A DNA stretch of 64,000 nucleotides from [Clostridium] innocuum (lineage in GTDB: Bacteria > Bacillota_I > Bacilli_A > Erysipelotrichales > Erysipelotrichaceae), in the NCBI GenBank assembly GCA_012317185.1, contig CP048838.1:1674001-1738000 (forward strand), in the 5' to 3' direction. The notes under the pieces were generated by a model that ran no database searches, had not been told where the DNA came from, and was given only the letters and a program-made list of their open reading frames with translations. A program made the position numbers and the translations under genes. The number at the start of each line of letters is the position of its first letter. Positions within the stretch are counted from its first letter, which is position 1. Shown in pieces: positions 8,461 to 16,837 of the stretch.

Positions 8461-9516
8461 ATGAAAAGTTTATATGATTTTACATACGATCAGATGGGCG
8501 ATATGGCTCTGGAGCAGGGCTGGAAAAAATTTCGTGCACATCAGATCTTTCAATGGCTGTATCGCAAACGTGCAGTCAGCATAGATGACATGAGTGATCT
8601 TTCCAAGGACACCAGAGAGACCCTGAAGCAGCAGTTTTCTCTCACGCCGCTAAAGCTGCGTGATAAGCAGGTGGCAAGCGATGGGACGACGAAATATCTG
8701 TTTGCTTTGGAGGACGGCTCCCTGATTGAAAGTGTGCTGATGCAGTTTGATTATGGTAAGAGTATCTGTGTTACCTCACAGGTAGGCTGCAATATGGCCT
8801 GTGCCTTTTGTGCCAGTGGTCTGACAAAAAAGAAACGCAACCTGACAAGTGGAGAAATGGTGGCTCAGGTGCTGTATGTGCAGCGTGATCTGGATAAGCA
8901 GGAGGATCGGCTGAGTCATATTGTGGTAATGGGAACGGGGGAACCGTTTGACAATTACGAGCATGTGATGAACTTCCTTTCTACTGTCAATCATGATCGC
9001 GGATTGGGAATCGGTGCGCGTCATATTACGATATCCACCTGCGGTGTCGTTCCGAAAATTTATGAATTTGCCAAGGAGCACACACAATACAATCTGGCAA
9101 TCTCTCTGCATGCGCCAAACAATGAACTCCGCGATCGTCTGATGCCGGTCAACCGTGCCTATCCACTGGAGGAGCTGATGGAGGCAATCCAGTATTATGC
9201 ACGGGAGAACAATCGCCGTCTGACGTTTGAATATATTCTTCTGCGCGGGGTCAATGACCAGAAGGAGCATGTGGCACAGCTGGCAAAGCTGTTAAAGGGT
9301 CTGAATGCCTATGTGAATCTGATTCCCTACAACGCTGTGGATGAAAACGGCTTTCAGGGAGTGGATCATGCCCATGCCATGGTATTCTATGATGCACTCA
9401 TGAAGCAGGGAGTGCGTTGTACGATTCGTAAGGAGCATGGTGCGGATATCGACGCGGCATGCGGACAGCTGCGTGTTAAGCATCTGAAGAAGGAACAGGA
9501 AGGGAGCCGTTCATGA
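8461..9516 (+). CDS. rlmN: Dual-specificity 23S rRNA/tRNA (adenine-C2) methyltransferase
   Basis: A 351-residue radical-SAM enzyme that methylates C2 of A2503 in 23S rRNA and A37 in some tRNAs. The 4Fe-4S motif CNMACAFC is near residue 112, and the second catalytic cysteine is in AACGQLR close to the end, as expected for RlmN. Blocks VMGTGEPFDNY and ISLHAPNNELRDRLMPVN are diagnostic. The ATG at 8461 gives the usual family start (MKSLYDF); an upstream ATG would add an atypical leader. It overlaps the phosphatase gene by four bases (ATGA) and heads a conserved Bacillota operon. Confidence 0.95.
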   Translation: MKSLYDFTYDQMGDMALEQGWKKFRAHQIFQWLYRKRAVSIDDMSDLSKDTRETLKQQFSLTPLKLRDKQVASDGTTKYLFALEDGSLIESVLMQFDYGKSICVTSQVGCNMACAFCASGLTKKKRNLTSGEMVAQVLYVQRDLDKQEDRLSHIVVMGTGEPFDNYEHVMNFLSTVNHDRGLGIGARHITISTCGVVPKIYEFAKEHTQYNLAISLHAPNNELRDRLMPVNRAYPLEELMEAIQYYARENNRRLTFEYILLRGVNDQKEHVAQLAKLLKGLNAYVNLIPYNAVDENGFQGVDHAHAMVFYDALMKQGVRCTIRKEHGADIDAACGQLRVKHLKKEQEGSRS

Positions 9517-10262
9517 GTATTCAATATTATGGAGCGAGTCATGTCGGACTTCGAAGAAGAAATAATCAGGACAGCATCTGTTTTCTGGAAAACGGAGAGC
9601 ATGCTCTGTTAGCTGTAGTCTGTGACGGCATTGGCGGCGGTCTTGCAGGAGATGTTGCGAGTCGTATGGCTATTGAGCATATGAAGGAAAGCTTTTTGAA
9701 AATGGAAAAATGCAGCTCGGATGTTCAGGTCAAGCACTGGCTGCAGGATACCATACAGGAAGCAAATGATCTGATTTTTACGCAGTCAACACGCAATACA
9801 GAACAAAAGGGAATGGGAACCACACTAGTTGGTATTCTGAAATGTGAAACGACGACCTACATTTTCAATGTCGGAGATTCCCGTACCTATGGGCTGTATG
9901 CGGATGATTTTCTGGCATTGACAGAGGATCATTCCTATATTGCGGATATGCTGAAGCGCGGAGAATTGAGCGAAGAGGAGGCAGCGGTGCATCCGAATCG
10001 CAACATGCTGACCAATGCCCTCGGCATATGGGATACTGTACGCATCGATATCAATAAAATTAAAAATGATTACAAGGCGCTGCTGATTTGCAGTGATGGT
10101 TTACACGGCTATGTCAGTGAAGCGATTATTCGCGAGATTTTGGAAAGTAAGCGCAGCGTGGAGGATAAGGTACGCATGCTGATTGACAAGGCTCTTCTTG
10201 CGGGCGGCTATGACAATGTGAGTGTCATCATCGTGGAACAGGCAGGTGATCTCCATGAATAA
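9513..10262 (+). CDS. stp: PP2C-type Ser/Thr protein phosphatase
   Basis: A 249-residue PPM/PP2C phosphatase (Stp/PrpC). Metal-binding motifs are in order: RRNNQD near residue 15, VCDGIGG near 38, GDSR about 127, and the late GGYDNVSVI. It has no membrane segment. It removes phosphate from proteins modified by the kinase encoded next, with which it overlaps by 8 bases. This phosphatase-kinase pair is standard in Bacillota and acts on cell wall, division and translation factors. Confidence 0.93.
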   Translation: MSIQYYGASHVGLRRRNNQDSICFLENGEHALLAVVCDGIGGGLAGDVASRMAIEHMKESFLKMEKCSSDVQVKHWLQDTIQEANDLIFTQSTRNTEQKGMGTTLVGILKCETTTYIFNVGDSRTYGLYADDFLALTEDHSYIADMLKRGELSEEEAAVHPNRNMLTNALGIWDTVRIDINKIKNDYKALLICSDGLHGYVSEAIIREILESKRSVEDKVRMLIDKALLAGGYDNVSVIIVEQAGDLHE

Positions 10263-11988
10263 CAACAACAAAATGATTGCCGAGCGCTATATGATCGTTT
10301 CTTCATTGGGGGAAGGCGGTATGGCGGATGTCTATCTGGCAATCGATACCATATTGAACCGTGAGGTGGCGATCAAGGTGCTGCGTGGGGAGCTCAGCAA
10401 GGATCCGGTGACACTGCTGCGCTTTCAGCGGGAGGCCAATGCGGTCAGCAAGCTGAACCATCCCAATGTAGTGGATGTATACGATGTCGGAGAGTTTGAG
10501 GGACGTCACTATATCGTAATGGAATATGTACGCGGCCGTACACTGAAGCAGCTGATTTCCCAGCGTGGGGCACTGCATCAGGAAGAGGCTGTAAACATCA
10601 TGATTCAGCTGACCAGCGCCGTACAGCATGCCCATGAAAACGATATTATTCACCGGGATATCAAGCCGCAGAATGTTCTGGTTAAGGATGATGGTACGGT
10701 AAAGATTACCGATTTCGGAATTGCGCTGGCGCACGATACGGTACAGCTGACGCAAAGTGATGCGGTACTGGGCAGTGCGCACTATCTGGCTCCGGAAACA
10801 ACACGGGGAGAAACACCAAGCAATCAGGTGGATATCTATGCGCTTGGTATCGTGTTTTATGAGCTTTTGACCGGGAATGTTCCCTTCCATGGAGACAATC
10901 CCGTCCAGATTGCAATGAAGCATCTGCGTGAGGAGATACCAAGTGTTCGTGATTTCAATCCGACACTGCCGCAGTCCGTGGAGAACATCATCATCAAGGC
11001 AACCGTGAAAAACCGCAAGCTGCGCTATCAGAGTGCGAAGGATATGCTGTATGACCTGCACCGCTGCCTGCTTCCGGAATATGCACATGTCGAAAAGCTG
11101 GTGTTTGAGGAAGAGCATCCGCAGCCGACAATGGTCATGGAGCAGCGCAAGCAGAAGCAGACTAAGAAAACTGAGGTGCGCAAAAAGCATGTGGAGCCGA
11201 TTGAAGAGGATGAAGAGGATGATTCCGGTAATCGGAAAATCACAAAAATCATCATTGCTATGATTGTTGGGCTGTGTGTGATCGGTGTTGCGGCCTTTGT
11301 ACTGATGAGCGGAATTTTTGATAAAGAAAAGATGATTAAGGTCCCGGAGCTGTCCACATCACAGACGCAGCAGGAGGCAATTCAGACGCTGACCTCCAGC
11401 GGGTTTAAAAAGGATAATATTACGATTAAGCAGGAGCTGAGTGATGATGTGGAAAAAGGTCATGTTATCCGTGTATCCCCGGATACTGGAGAGGAAATTG
11501 GTGAAAAATCCAAGCTGACGCTGACTGTTTCCAGAGGAACCTGGTTTGTGGTTAAGGATTACCGCCATCGTTTACCGGAGGAAGTGGAAAAGGAACTGAA
11601 TGAACAGAATCCAAACATCAAGCTGGAAATCAGCTATGAGCAAAGGGCGAATACGTGGCCCGGATATATAGCGGAACAAAGCGGCTTGGAAATCGGAGAA
11701 AAGCTGGATCCGGATAAAGAATATACATTAAAAATAACTGTCAGTCAGCTGATGAGCTGGAAGATAGAGGGCGTTGTAGGAAAAACGGCAGAAGAGGCCA
11801 TTGCTTTAATTAAAGAAAAGACGGGAATACTTCCGGTATCGGATGAGCGTTCCTATGATGACCTGAGTGAAGAGGAACAAAAGACCATTAAAAAAGGAGT
11901 CGTTACAGACGTGGATCCTGCAGAGGGAACGGAATATGTCCAGCAGATGGAGAATCCGAATGTTATAACGATAAGGTTTTACAAATGA
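10255..11988 (+). CDS. prkC: PASTA-domain Ser/Thr protein kinase
   Basis: A 577-residue transmembrane kinase. The kinase domain (about 10-270) has GEGGMADVY, the lysine in VAIKVL, HRDIKPQN and DFGIA. A juxtamembrane acidic/basic linker is followed by one membrane span at about 329-352. Three PASTA repeats outside the cell (about 362-577) would bind peptidoglycan fragments or lipid II. The start at 10255 lies inside the end of the phosphatase gene; an upstream ATG at 10222 lacks a site. The gene overlaps rsgA by four bases. It is the likely main Ser/Thr kinase of this organism. Confidence 0.95.
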   Translation: MNNNNKMIAERYMIVSSLGEGGMADVYLAIDTILNREVAIKVLRGELSKDPVTLLRFQREANAVSKLNHPNVVDVYDVGEFEGRHYIVMEYVRGRTLKQLISQRGALHQEEAVNIMIQLTSAVQHAHENDIIHRDIKPQNVLVKDDGTVKITDFGIALAHDTVQLTQSDAVLGSAHYLAPETTRGETPSNQVDIYALGIVFYELLTGNVPFHGDNPVQIAMKHLREEIPSVRDFNPTLPQSVENIIIKATVKNRKLRYQSAKDMLYDLHRCLLPEYAHVEKLVFEEEHPQPTMVMEQRKQKQTKKTEVRKKHVEPIEEDEEDDSGNRKITKIIIAMIVGLCVIGVAAFVLMSGIFDKEKMIKVPELSTSQTQQEAIQTLTSSGFKKDNITIKQELSDDVEKGHVIRVSPDTGEEIGEKSKLTLTVSRGTWFVVKDYRHRLPEEVEKELNEQNPNIKLEISYEQRANTWPGYIAEQSGLEIGEKLDPDKEYTLKITVSQLMSWKIEGVVGKTAEEAIALIKEKTGILPVSDERSYDDLSEEEQKTIKKGVVTDVDPAEGTEYVQQMENPNVITIRFYK

Positions 11989-12854
11989 CAGAAACAGGAA
12001 GAATTATCAAGATCGTATCCAGCCGCTATGAGGTGCTGGCAGCCAATCAGGAGCGGGTGCTGTGTGTTGCCATGGGAAAGCTGCGTAAGGCGCACTCTCC
12101 GGTTGTCGGCGATCTGGTGGAATTTGAACGCTTTGCGGATCAAAACGGTATTCAGAAAATTCTGCCCCGTAAAAATGCCCTCGTCCGCCCATCCATCGCC
12201 AACGTGGATCAGGCGATCATCGTCATGTCCTGCAAGGATCCGGATTTTTCAACAACCCTGATTGACCGCTTGATTTTCAGTGTATGCTATGCGGGAATCC
12301 GTCCTGTTTTATGCATCACCAAGCTGGATCTCATCGCTGAAAATGATGCAATCCATGAGGAAATCCAGCATTATATCGACAGCGGTTATGAGGTGTATCA
12401 GAGTGGGAAAGGCTATGCTAGTGAGGATCTGATACAGGCCTTGAAGGGAAATATCAGTGTGCTGACAGGGCAGAGCGGCGCAGGAAAAAGCTCCCTGTTA
12501 AACCGGATTGACCCTACCTTTCATCTTCAAACACAGGAAATCAGCAAGGCTTTGGGTAGAGGAAAGCATACAACACGGCATTGTGAGCTGCATGAGATTG
12601 CCGGCGGCTGGGTGGCGGATACCCCCGGGTTTTCCTCACTGGATTTTACTGCGATGAATATCACGCAGCTGGCTGAATGCATACCTGATTTTCAAAATGT
12701 TCAGGATGCATGCAGATTCCGCGATTGTATTCATGTCAATGAACCGGATTGTGCCATACGTGCTGCTGTTGAGGATGGGACGATACGCAGGGAACGCTAT
12801 GCGCATTATCTGGAAATTGTGGATATGATACAAAAAGCAAAGTCGCGGTATTGA
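11985..12854 (+). CDS. rsgA: Ribosome small-subunit GTPase RsgA
   Basis: A 289-residue circularly permuted GTPase that checks late 30S assembly. An OB-fold N-terminus is followed by the permuted order of motifs: G4 TKLD near 108, G1 GQSGAGKSS near 165, then DTPG. The zinc-binding C-terminus (CRFRDCIHVNEPDC) is intact. It starts inside the end of prkC (ATGA overlap). RsgA, PrkC and Stp are commonly encoded together in Bacillota, and RsgA has been reported as a substrate of the kinase in relatives. Confidence 0.95.
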   Translation: MTETGRIIKIVSSRYEVLAANQERVLCVAMGKLRKAHSPVVGDLVEFERFADQNGIQKILPRKNALVRPSIANVDQAIIVMSCKDPDFSTTLIDRLIFSVCYAGIRPVLCITKLDLIAENDAIHEEIQHYIDSGYEVYQSGKGYASEDLIQALKGNISVLTGQSGAGKSSLLNRIDPTFHLQTQEISKALGRGKHTTRHCELHEIAGGWVADTPGFSSLDFTAMNITQLAECIPDFQNVQDACRFRDCIHVNEPDCAIRAAVEDGTIRRERYAHYLEIVDMIQKAKSRY

Positions 12855-12901
12855 AACAGCATACAGAAAATACAATACAATTATGAAGGAGGACACACGT
12901 T

Positions 12902-13567
12902 ATGAAAGAATTAGTAATCGCTCCGTCCATTCTGTCACTGGACTATTCCAGAACGAGTGAACAGCTGAAGGAGCTGGATGAAAGCAATGCGAAATGGATG
13001 CATTTTGATGTTATGGATGGCCATTTTGTACCGAATCTGACCTTTGGACCGGACCTTCTCAAGGGCTTTAAAAAAGCAGTGGATATGGTAATGGATGTTC
13101 ATATCATGGTAGATAATCCGGATATGGTTGCGGAAATCTTCGCCAAGGCAGGTGCAGATGTTATCACCTTTCATCTGGAAGCTGTGAAGGATGTGGATGC
13201 CTGCATTCAGCTGTGCAGAAAAATCCGTGAAATGGGTGTACAGGCAGGTGTATCTGTGAAGCCGAAAACCAGTGTGGACGCACTGCTGGCACATCTGAAG
13301 GAAATGGATCTGGTTTTGATTATGTCGGTGGAGCCGGGCTTTGGCGGACAGTCCTTTATGGAGGATACGCTGGAAAAGGTGCGCATACTGCGTGAGCGGA
13401 TTGAAAAGGAAGGTCTGAATACACGAATTGAAATCGATGGCGGTATCAATGGGGAAACGGCAAAGCTGGCCGTAGCTGCCGGAGTGGATACGCTGGTTGC
13501 CGGAAGCTATGTGTTCAAAAACGGTATCGCAGAATCCGTGGATAAGCTGCTGGCATGTCAAAGGTAG
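12902..13567 (+). CDS. rpe: Ribulose-phosphate 3-epimerase
   Basis: A 221-residue TIM-barrel enzyme converting ribulose 5-phosphate and xylulose 5-phosphate in the pentose phosphate pathway. Family signatures are LDYSR near the start, HFDVMDGHFVPNLTFGP (metal-binding His and Asp), LIMSVEPGFGGQ and the final DGGIN / VAGSYVF. The ATG at 12902 follows GAAGGAGG. It is 47 bases after rsgA and overlaps thiN by 13 bases, part of the conserved rsgA-rpe-thiN order. Confidence 0.96.
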   Translation: MKELVIAPSILSLDYSRTSEQLKELDESNAKWMHFDVMDGHFVPNLTFGPDLLKGFKKAVDMVMDVHIMVDNPDMVAEIFAKAGADVITFHLEAVKDVDACIQLCRKIREMGVQAGVSVKPKTSVDALLAHLKEMDLVLIMSVEPGFGGQSFMEDTLEKVRILRERIEKEGLNTRIEIDGGINGETAKLAVAAGVDTLVAGSYVFKNGIAESVDKLLACQR

Positions 13568-14160
13568 TTCTCGTTGCCGGTATGTGTGAGACTGCGCCGG
13601 TCATTGCACATGCCGATTATATCGGCGTAGATCATGGAGCTGTCTGCTGCATGCGGCAGGGTATTGCCATGCGCAAGGCCGTAGGGGACTTTGACAGCAT
13701 AACAAGGGAGGAGCTTGCACAGCTCAAGCAGTATTGTGAGGTGGAAAAGCTCCCCTCCCATAAAAATGAAACCGATACTGAGGTTGCAATCGAAGCAGCA
13801 CTGCAGCTGGGCTATGATGACATTATCCTATACGGCGGCCTGGGTGGACGTCTGGATCATGAGATGGCCAATCTGCATCTGATGATCTATCGTGAGCTTC
13901 CGCTGACCCTGATGAATGATACCAATATCATCAAGGTATTGCATCCGGGAACCTATGAGGTCGAAAAGCAGCATACCTACTTGTCCTTTCTGCCGCTGGA
14001 GGATTCCTGCATCAGTGAGGAGGGGGTTGCCTATCCCTTGAAGGAACGCGTTTTGAAGGTTACGGATATTTATCCGCTTTCCAATGAAATCAATGGCAAT
14101 ATTGCGAGGATCACCATACATTATGGGCGTGTGCTGATGATGCAGTGCAGGGACGCATAA
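13555..14160 (+). CDS. thiN: Thiamine pyrophosphokinase
   Basis: A 201-residue ThiN-type kinase that transfers pyrophosphate from ATP to thiamine. Signatures are GVDHGA near the start, VGDFDS around residue 43, HKNETDTE and GGLGGRLDH. The start lies 13 bases inside rpe, so translation is coupled. It is the last gene of the stp-prkC-rsgA-rpe-thiN run. Confidence 0.92.
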   Translation: MSKVVLVAGMCETAPVIAHADYIGVDHGAVCCMRQGIAMRKAVGDFDSITREELAQLKQYCEVEKLPSHKNETDTEVAIEAALQLGYDDIILYGGLGGRLDHEMANLHLMIYRELPLTLMNDTNIIKVLHPGTYEVEKQHTYLSFLPLEDSCISEEGVAYPLKERVLKVTDIYPLSNEINGNIARITIHYGRVLMMQCRDA

Positions 14161-14336
14161 CAAACCGGAATCAACATATAGGAAGCTTAAAAATGCTTTC
14201 TTTGGAGCATGTCTATACGGCGTGTTCCTTTTTCTTTTGTTTTTACCGGGAAGCGGGTATAATGAAGGGGAATATAAACGACAGCTGTATGAAGCAGGGC
14301 TGTCTGACATATACTGATGAAAAAGGAGGGCTGATT

Positions 14337-15959
14337 ATGCTGGAGTTGAAGCTGAAAAGCGGTGAGGTGAAGCAGTGTGAAGCAGGTGCCTATGTTCATG
14401 AGCTGCTGGAAGCATGGAACGTAAAGGAGGCGGTTTATGCAGTTACGCTGGATGGAAAGCTGCATGATCTGAATTATCGAATCAAAAAAAGCGGTGCACT
14501 GGATTATATTTATGCGGATAGTGAAACCGGGAAGCTTATCTATGAGCGCAGCTTGAATTTTCTGTTTATTGTAGCGGTGCGCAGTCTGTTTCCCGATGCC
14601 CGTGTCCGCATGGAGCATGCCCTCAGTGGCGGTCAGTATTGCGAAATCGATAAGGCAGGATACTGCAAGCCGCAGGATGTGCGAAAAATTGAAAAGCGGA
14701 TGAAGGAGCTTATTGCCGCAAAAGAGGTGATTCACCGACGTGTTGCGGCCACAGCAGAGGCACAGGCGTATTTCGACCGTTTGGGAATGAAGAATAAGGC
14801 AAATCTTTTGGCATGCAGGAAAAGTGCGACCAGCAGTATTTATACATTATGCGGATATGATGATTATTTTTACGGCATCATGCTGCCGGATACCTCCTAT
14901 CTCACACATTTTTCCATTCGTTTTTATGCACCGGGTGTCTGGCTGTCCGCAGGAAACGGATTTCAGAATCAGGCAAAGCTGTTTCATGTGTTTCAGGAGT
15001 TTGAAACCTGGGGCAGGCTGATCGGTGTATCCAATATTGCAGAGCTGAATGCACAGATTCAGCAGGGCTATATGGATGATCTGGTGCTGATGAGCGAAAC
15101 GATGGTAGAAAAGAAGCTGGCAGAGCTTGCGGCGTCCATTGTACAGGGGCATCCGCATACGAAATTCATTTTGATTGCAGGACCGAGCTCTGCAGGAAAG
15201 ACAACCTTTTCCAGACGTCTGGCCATTCACCTTAAGATTCTTGGGAAAAAACCGATGCCGATCTCTATGGATGATTTCTATAAAAACCGCGAGGACTGTC
15301 CAAGGCTGCCGGATGGAAGCTATGATTTTGAAGGGTTGGAGGCACTGGATCTGGAGCTGTTTAATGACACCATGCTGAAACTGCTGCATAAGGAAGCGGT
15401 GCATATGCCGCTGTTCAACTTCAAAACGGGGCTGCGCGAGCGGAAGGAAAGAGAAACAGTGCTGGAGGATGATCATATCCTGATTATAGAAGGTATCCAC
15501 GGATTGAATCCTAAGACCTCCGCCGATCTGCCGGAAGAGGCGAAGTTTCGTATTTATATCAATGCATTGACGCACTTGAATCTGGATGAGCATAATCGTA
15601 TACCCACAAGTGATTACCGTCTGATCCGACGCATTGCCAGAGACTATCAGTTTCGCAGCTGGAGTGCCCAAAATACCATTCATTTCTGGAAGAATGTAAA
15701 GCAGGGAGAGGATCAAAACATCTATCCGTATCAGGAGGAGGCAGATGCCATTTTCAATTCCTCCATGGTATATGAAATGTCCATTCTTAAGAAAATTGTG
15801 ATTCCGCTGCTGGAACAGGTGCATCCTCATGAAGCAGCGTATCTGGAGGCTAATCGTTTGAAAAAGCTGCTTGCCTACTTTGTGGATGGCAGCGAGGAGG
15901 CAGTGCCAAGAAGCAGCATTCTTGCGGAATTCATAGGAAACAGTGTTTTTGATGTCTGA
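14337..15959 (+). CDS. Nucleoside (uridine) kinase with TGS/ThrRS-like N-terminus
   Basis: A 540-residue fusion protein known in Clostridia and relatives. The first ~60 residues resemble a TGS domain, and about 70-250 resemble the tRNA-editing (SAD-like) part of threonyl-tRNA synthetase. The C-terminal ~280 residues are a uridine kinase-like P-loop domain with GPSSAGKTTF near residue 283 and the MDDFYKNREDCP substrate loop. The start at 14337 follows AAAGGAGGG; earlier ATGs in frame lack a site. What the fused N-terminus does is unknown. A short gap with a weak promoter separates it from thiN. Confidence 0.85.
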   Translation: MLELKLKSGEVKQCEAGAYVHELLEAWNVKEAVYAVTLDGKLHDLNYRIKKSGALDYIYADSETGKLIYERSLNFLFIVAVRSLFPDARVRMEHALSGGQYCEIDKAGYCKPQDVRKIEKRMKELIAAKEVIHRRVAATAEAQAYFDRLGMKNKANLLACRKSATSSIYTLCGYDDYFYGIMLPDTSYLTHFSIRFYAPGVWLSAGNGFQNQAKLFHVFQEFETWGRLIGVSNIAELNAQIQQGYMDDLVLMSETMVEKKLAELAASIVQGHPHTKFILIAGPSSAGKTTFSRRLAIHLKILGKKPMPISMDDFYKNREDCPRLPDGSYDFEGLEALDLELFNDTMLKLLHKEAVHMPLFNFKTGLRERKERETVLEDDHILIIEGIHGLNPKTSADLPEEAKFRIYINALTHLNLDEHNRIPTSDYRLIRRIARDYQFRSWSAQNTIHFWKNVKQGEDQNIYPYQEEADAIFNSSMVYEMSILKKIVIPLLEQVHPHEAAYLEANRLKKLLAYFVDGSEEAVPRSSILAEFIGNSVFDV

Positions 15960-16146
15960 TCTCCTACTCCCTTCATGCAGTATGATTAAGTAATACAGTG
16001 TATGATTCCGCACTATAAACAGGAATTGATATCCCAATGTATTTGCGCACGCTATATGTCTGCTTCAGATATGGATTTATGCCTGCAATAAACAGGATAT
16101 TGACGGTATTTCTAAATAGAAGCAATCATTGATGGTATTACAAAAA

Positions 16147-16187
16147 GGCAGATCACCTGTGTATTTCAGGATGATCTGCTTTCTCTA
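16147..16187. terminator. Intrinsic terminator after nucleoside kinase
   Basis: GCAGATCA and TGATCTGC close a hairpin with an inner CCTG/CAGG pairing, followed by TTTCT. It ends the plus-strand transcript, facing rpmB on the other strand. Confidence 0.6.
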
Positions 16188-16211
16188 TGATTGGCTCCTT
16201 GTTTCCTAAAG

Positions 16212-16239
16212 AAAGAAAAAAAACAGGTTACCCTGTTTC
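16212..16239 (-). terminator. Intrinsic terminator of rpmB
   Basis: On the minus strand AAACAGGG, TAA and CCTGTTT form a tight stem followed by eight T, 11 bases past the rpmB stop. Confidence 0.85.
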
Positions 16240-16249
16240 ATATCCACTC

Positions 16250-16441
16250 TTAGATAGCTTTTTTGTTTTTCAGCGTTTTTAATGCACGAGCACTAATACG
16301 GATCGTTTGAGGTTTTCCATCAACAACGACTTTAACTTTCTGTAAGTTTACATTCCAGTTACGACGACTAGCACGCATAGAGTGAGAGCGTTTATTACCT
16401 GATAAAGGTCCTTTACCTGTAATTGCACAAACTTTTGACAT
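16250..16441 (-). CDS. rpmB: 50S ribosomal protein L28
   Basis: A 63-residue basic protein with the L28 signature MSKVCAITGKGPLSGNKRSH, the RRNW motif and the RISARALKTLKN C-terminus. A good AAGGAGG precedes the ATG at 16441. It lies alone with its own promoter and terminator, as is usual for rpmB in Bacillota. It has no CxxC zinc motif, so it is the zinc-independent form. Confidence 0.97.
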   Translation of the reverse strand: MSKVCAITGKGPLSGNKRSHSMRASRRNWNVNLQKVKVVVDGKPQTIRISARALKTLKNKKAI

Positions 16442-16490
16442 ACCGTTTACCTCCTTCCGTACAATACTTTAAAACACAATTTGCTTAGAT

Positions 16491-16519
16491 ATCATACCAT
16501 CTTATAATGTAAAATGCAA
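16491..16519 (-). promoter_or_regulatory. Promoter of rpmB
   Basis: On the minus strand TTGCAT (16519-16514) and TATGAT (16496-16491) are 17 bases apart, giving a leader of about 45 bases before the rpmB start. Confidence 0.6.
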
Positions 16520-16693
16520 CAATAATTTTCAAAAATTGTACAGGGAATTCAGTATCAATAAAAATCACTTACAACCTAATGCAAAGACCTTCTGCCTGAT
16601 AGATGTAAATGCCTCATAACAAAGCGGTTTCAAGTAAGCTTCAAAAGCCTGACGTAAAATAGTTTCCTGTGACAGTTTTGTGATTGAGAAGGC

Positions 16694-16729
16694 GACAGGT
16701 AAAATATTCCGGAATTCCTGTCTTTTTTT
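16694..16729 (+). terminator. Terminator with no assigned gene
   Basis: GACAGG and CCTGTC enclose a second palindrome (ATTCCGGAAT) and are followed by seven T. It lies upstream of the glucosaminidase promoter, so it cannot be part of that message unless a second promoter exists further left. It may end a small RNA encoded in 16520-16729. Confidence 0.7.
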
Positions 16730-16769
16730 CTCTTCCGCAAAAACTTAAGAATTTCATGTGGAAATAAAA

Positions 16770-16798
16770 TTGCATGTTCTCCTACTTTCTTATATAAT
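16770..16798 (+). promoter_or_regulatory. Promoter of the glucosaminidase gene
   Basis: TTGCAT (16770-16775) and TATAAT (16793-16798) with a 17-base spacer, giving a leader of about 33 bases before the start at 16838. Confidence 0.7.
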
Positions 16799-16837
16799 TA
16801 GACTGACAAACTTTATATGAAAAGGAAATGTGATGAT

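Noticed and set aside
14847..16037. Long minus-strand open frame (396 codons)
   Set aside because: It lies opposite the nucleoside kinase, its product is rich in His, Gln, Ile and Cys as expected from the shadow of a real gene, and it has no ribosome site.
16600..16730. Cyclic-di-GMP (GEMM) riboswitch
   Set aside because: GACGTAAAA and a GACAG segment recall the motif, but the GCAAAGC core and tetraloop receptor do not fit, and the gene's promoter lies downstream of the terminator.
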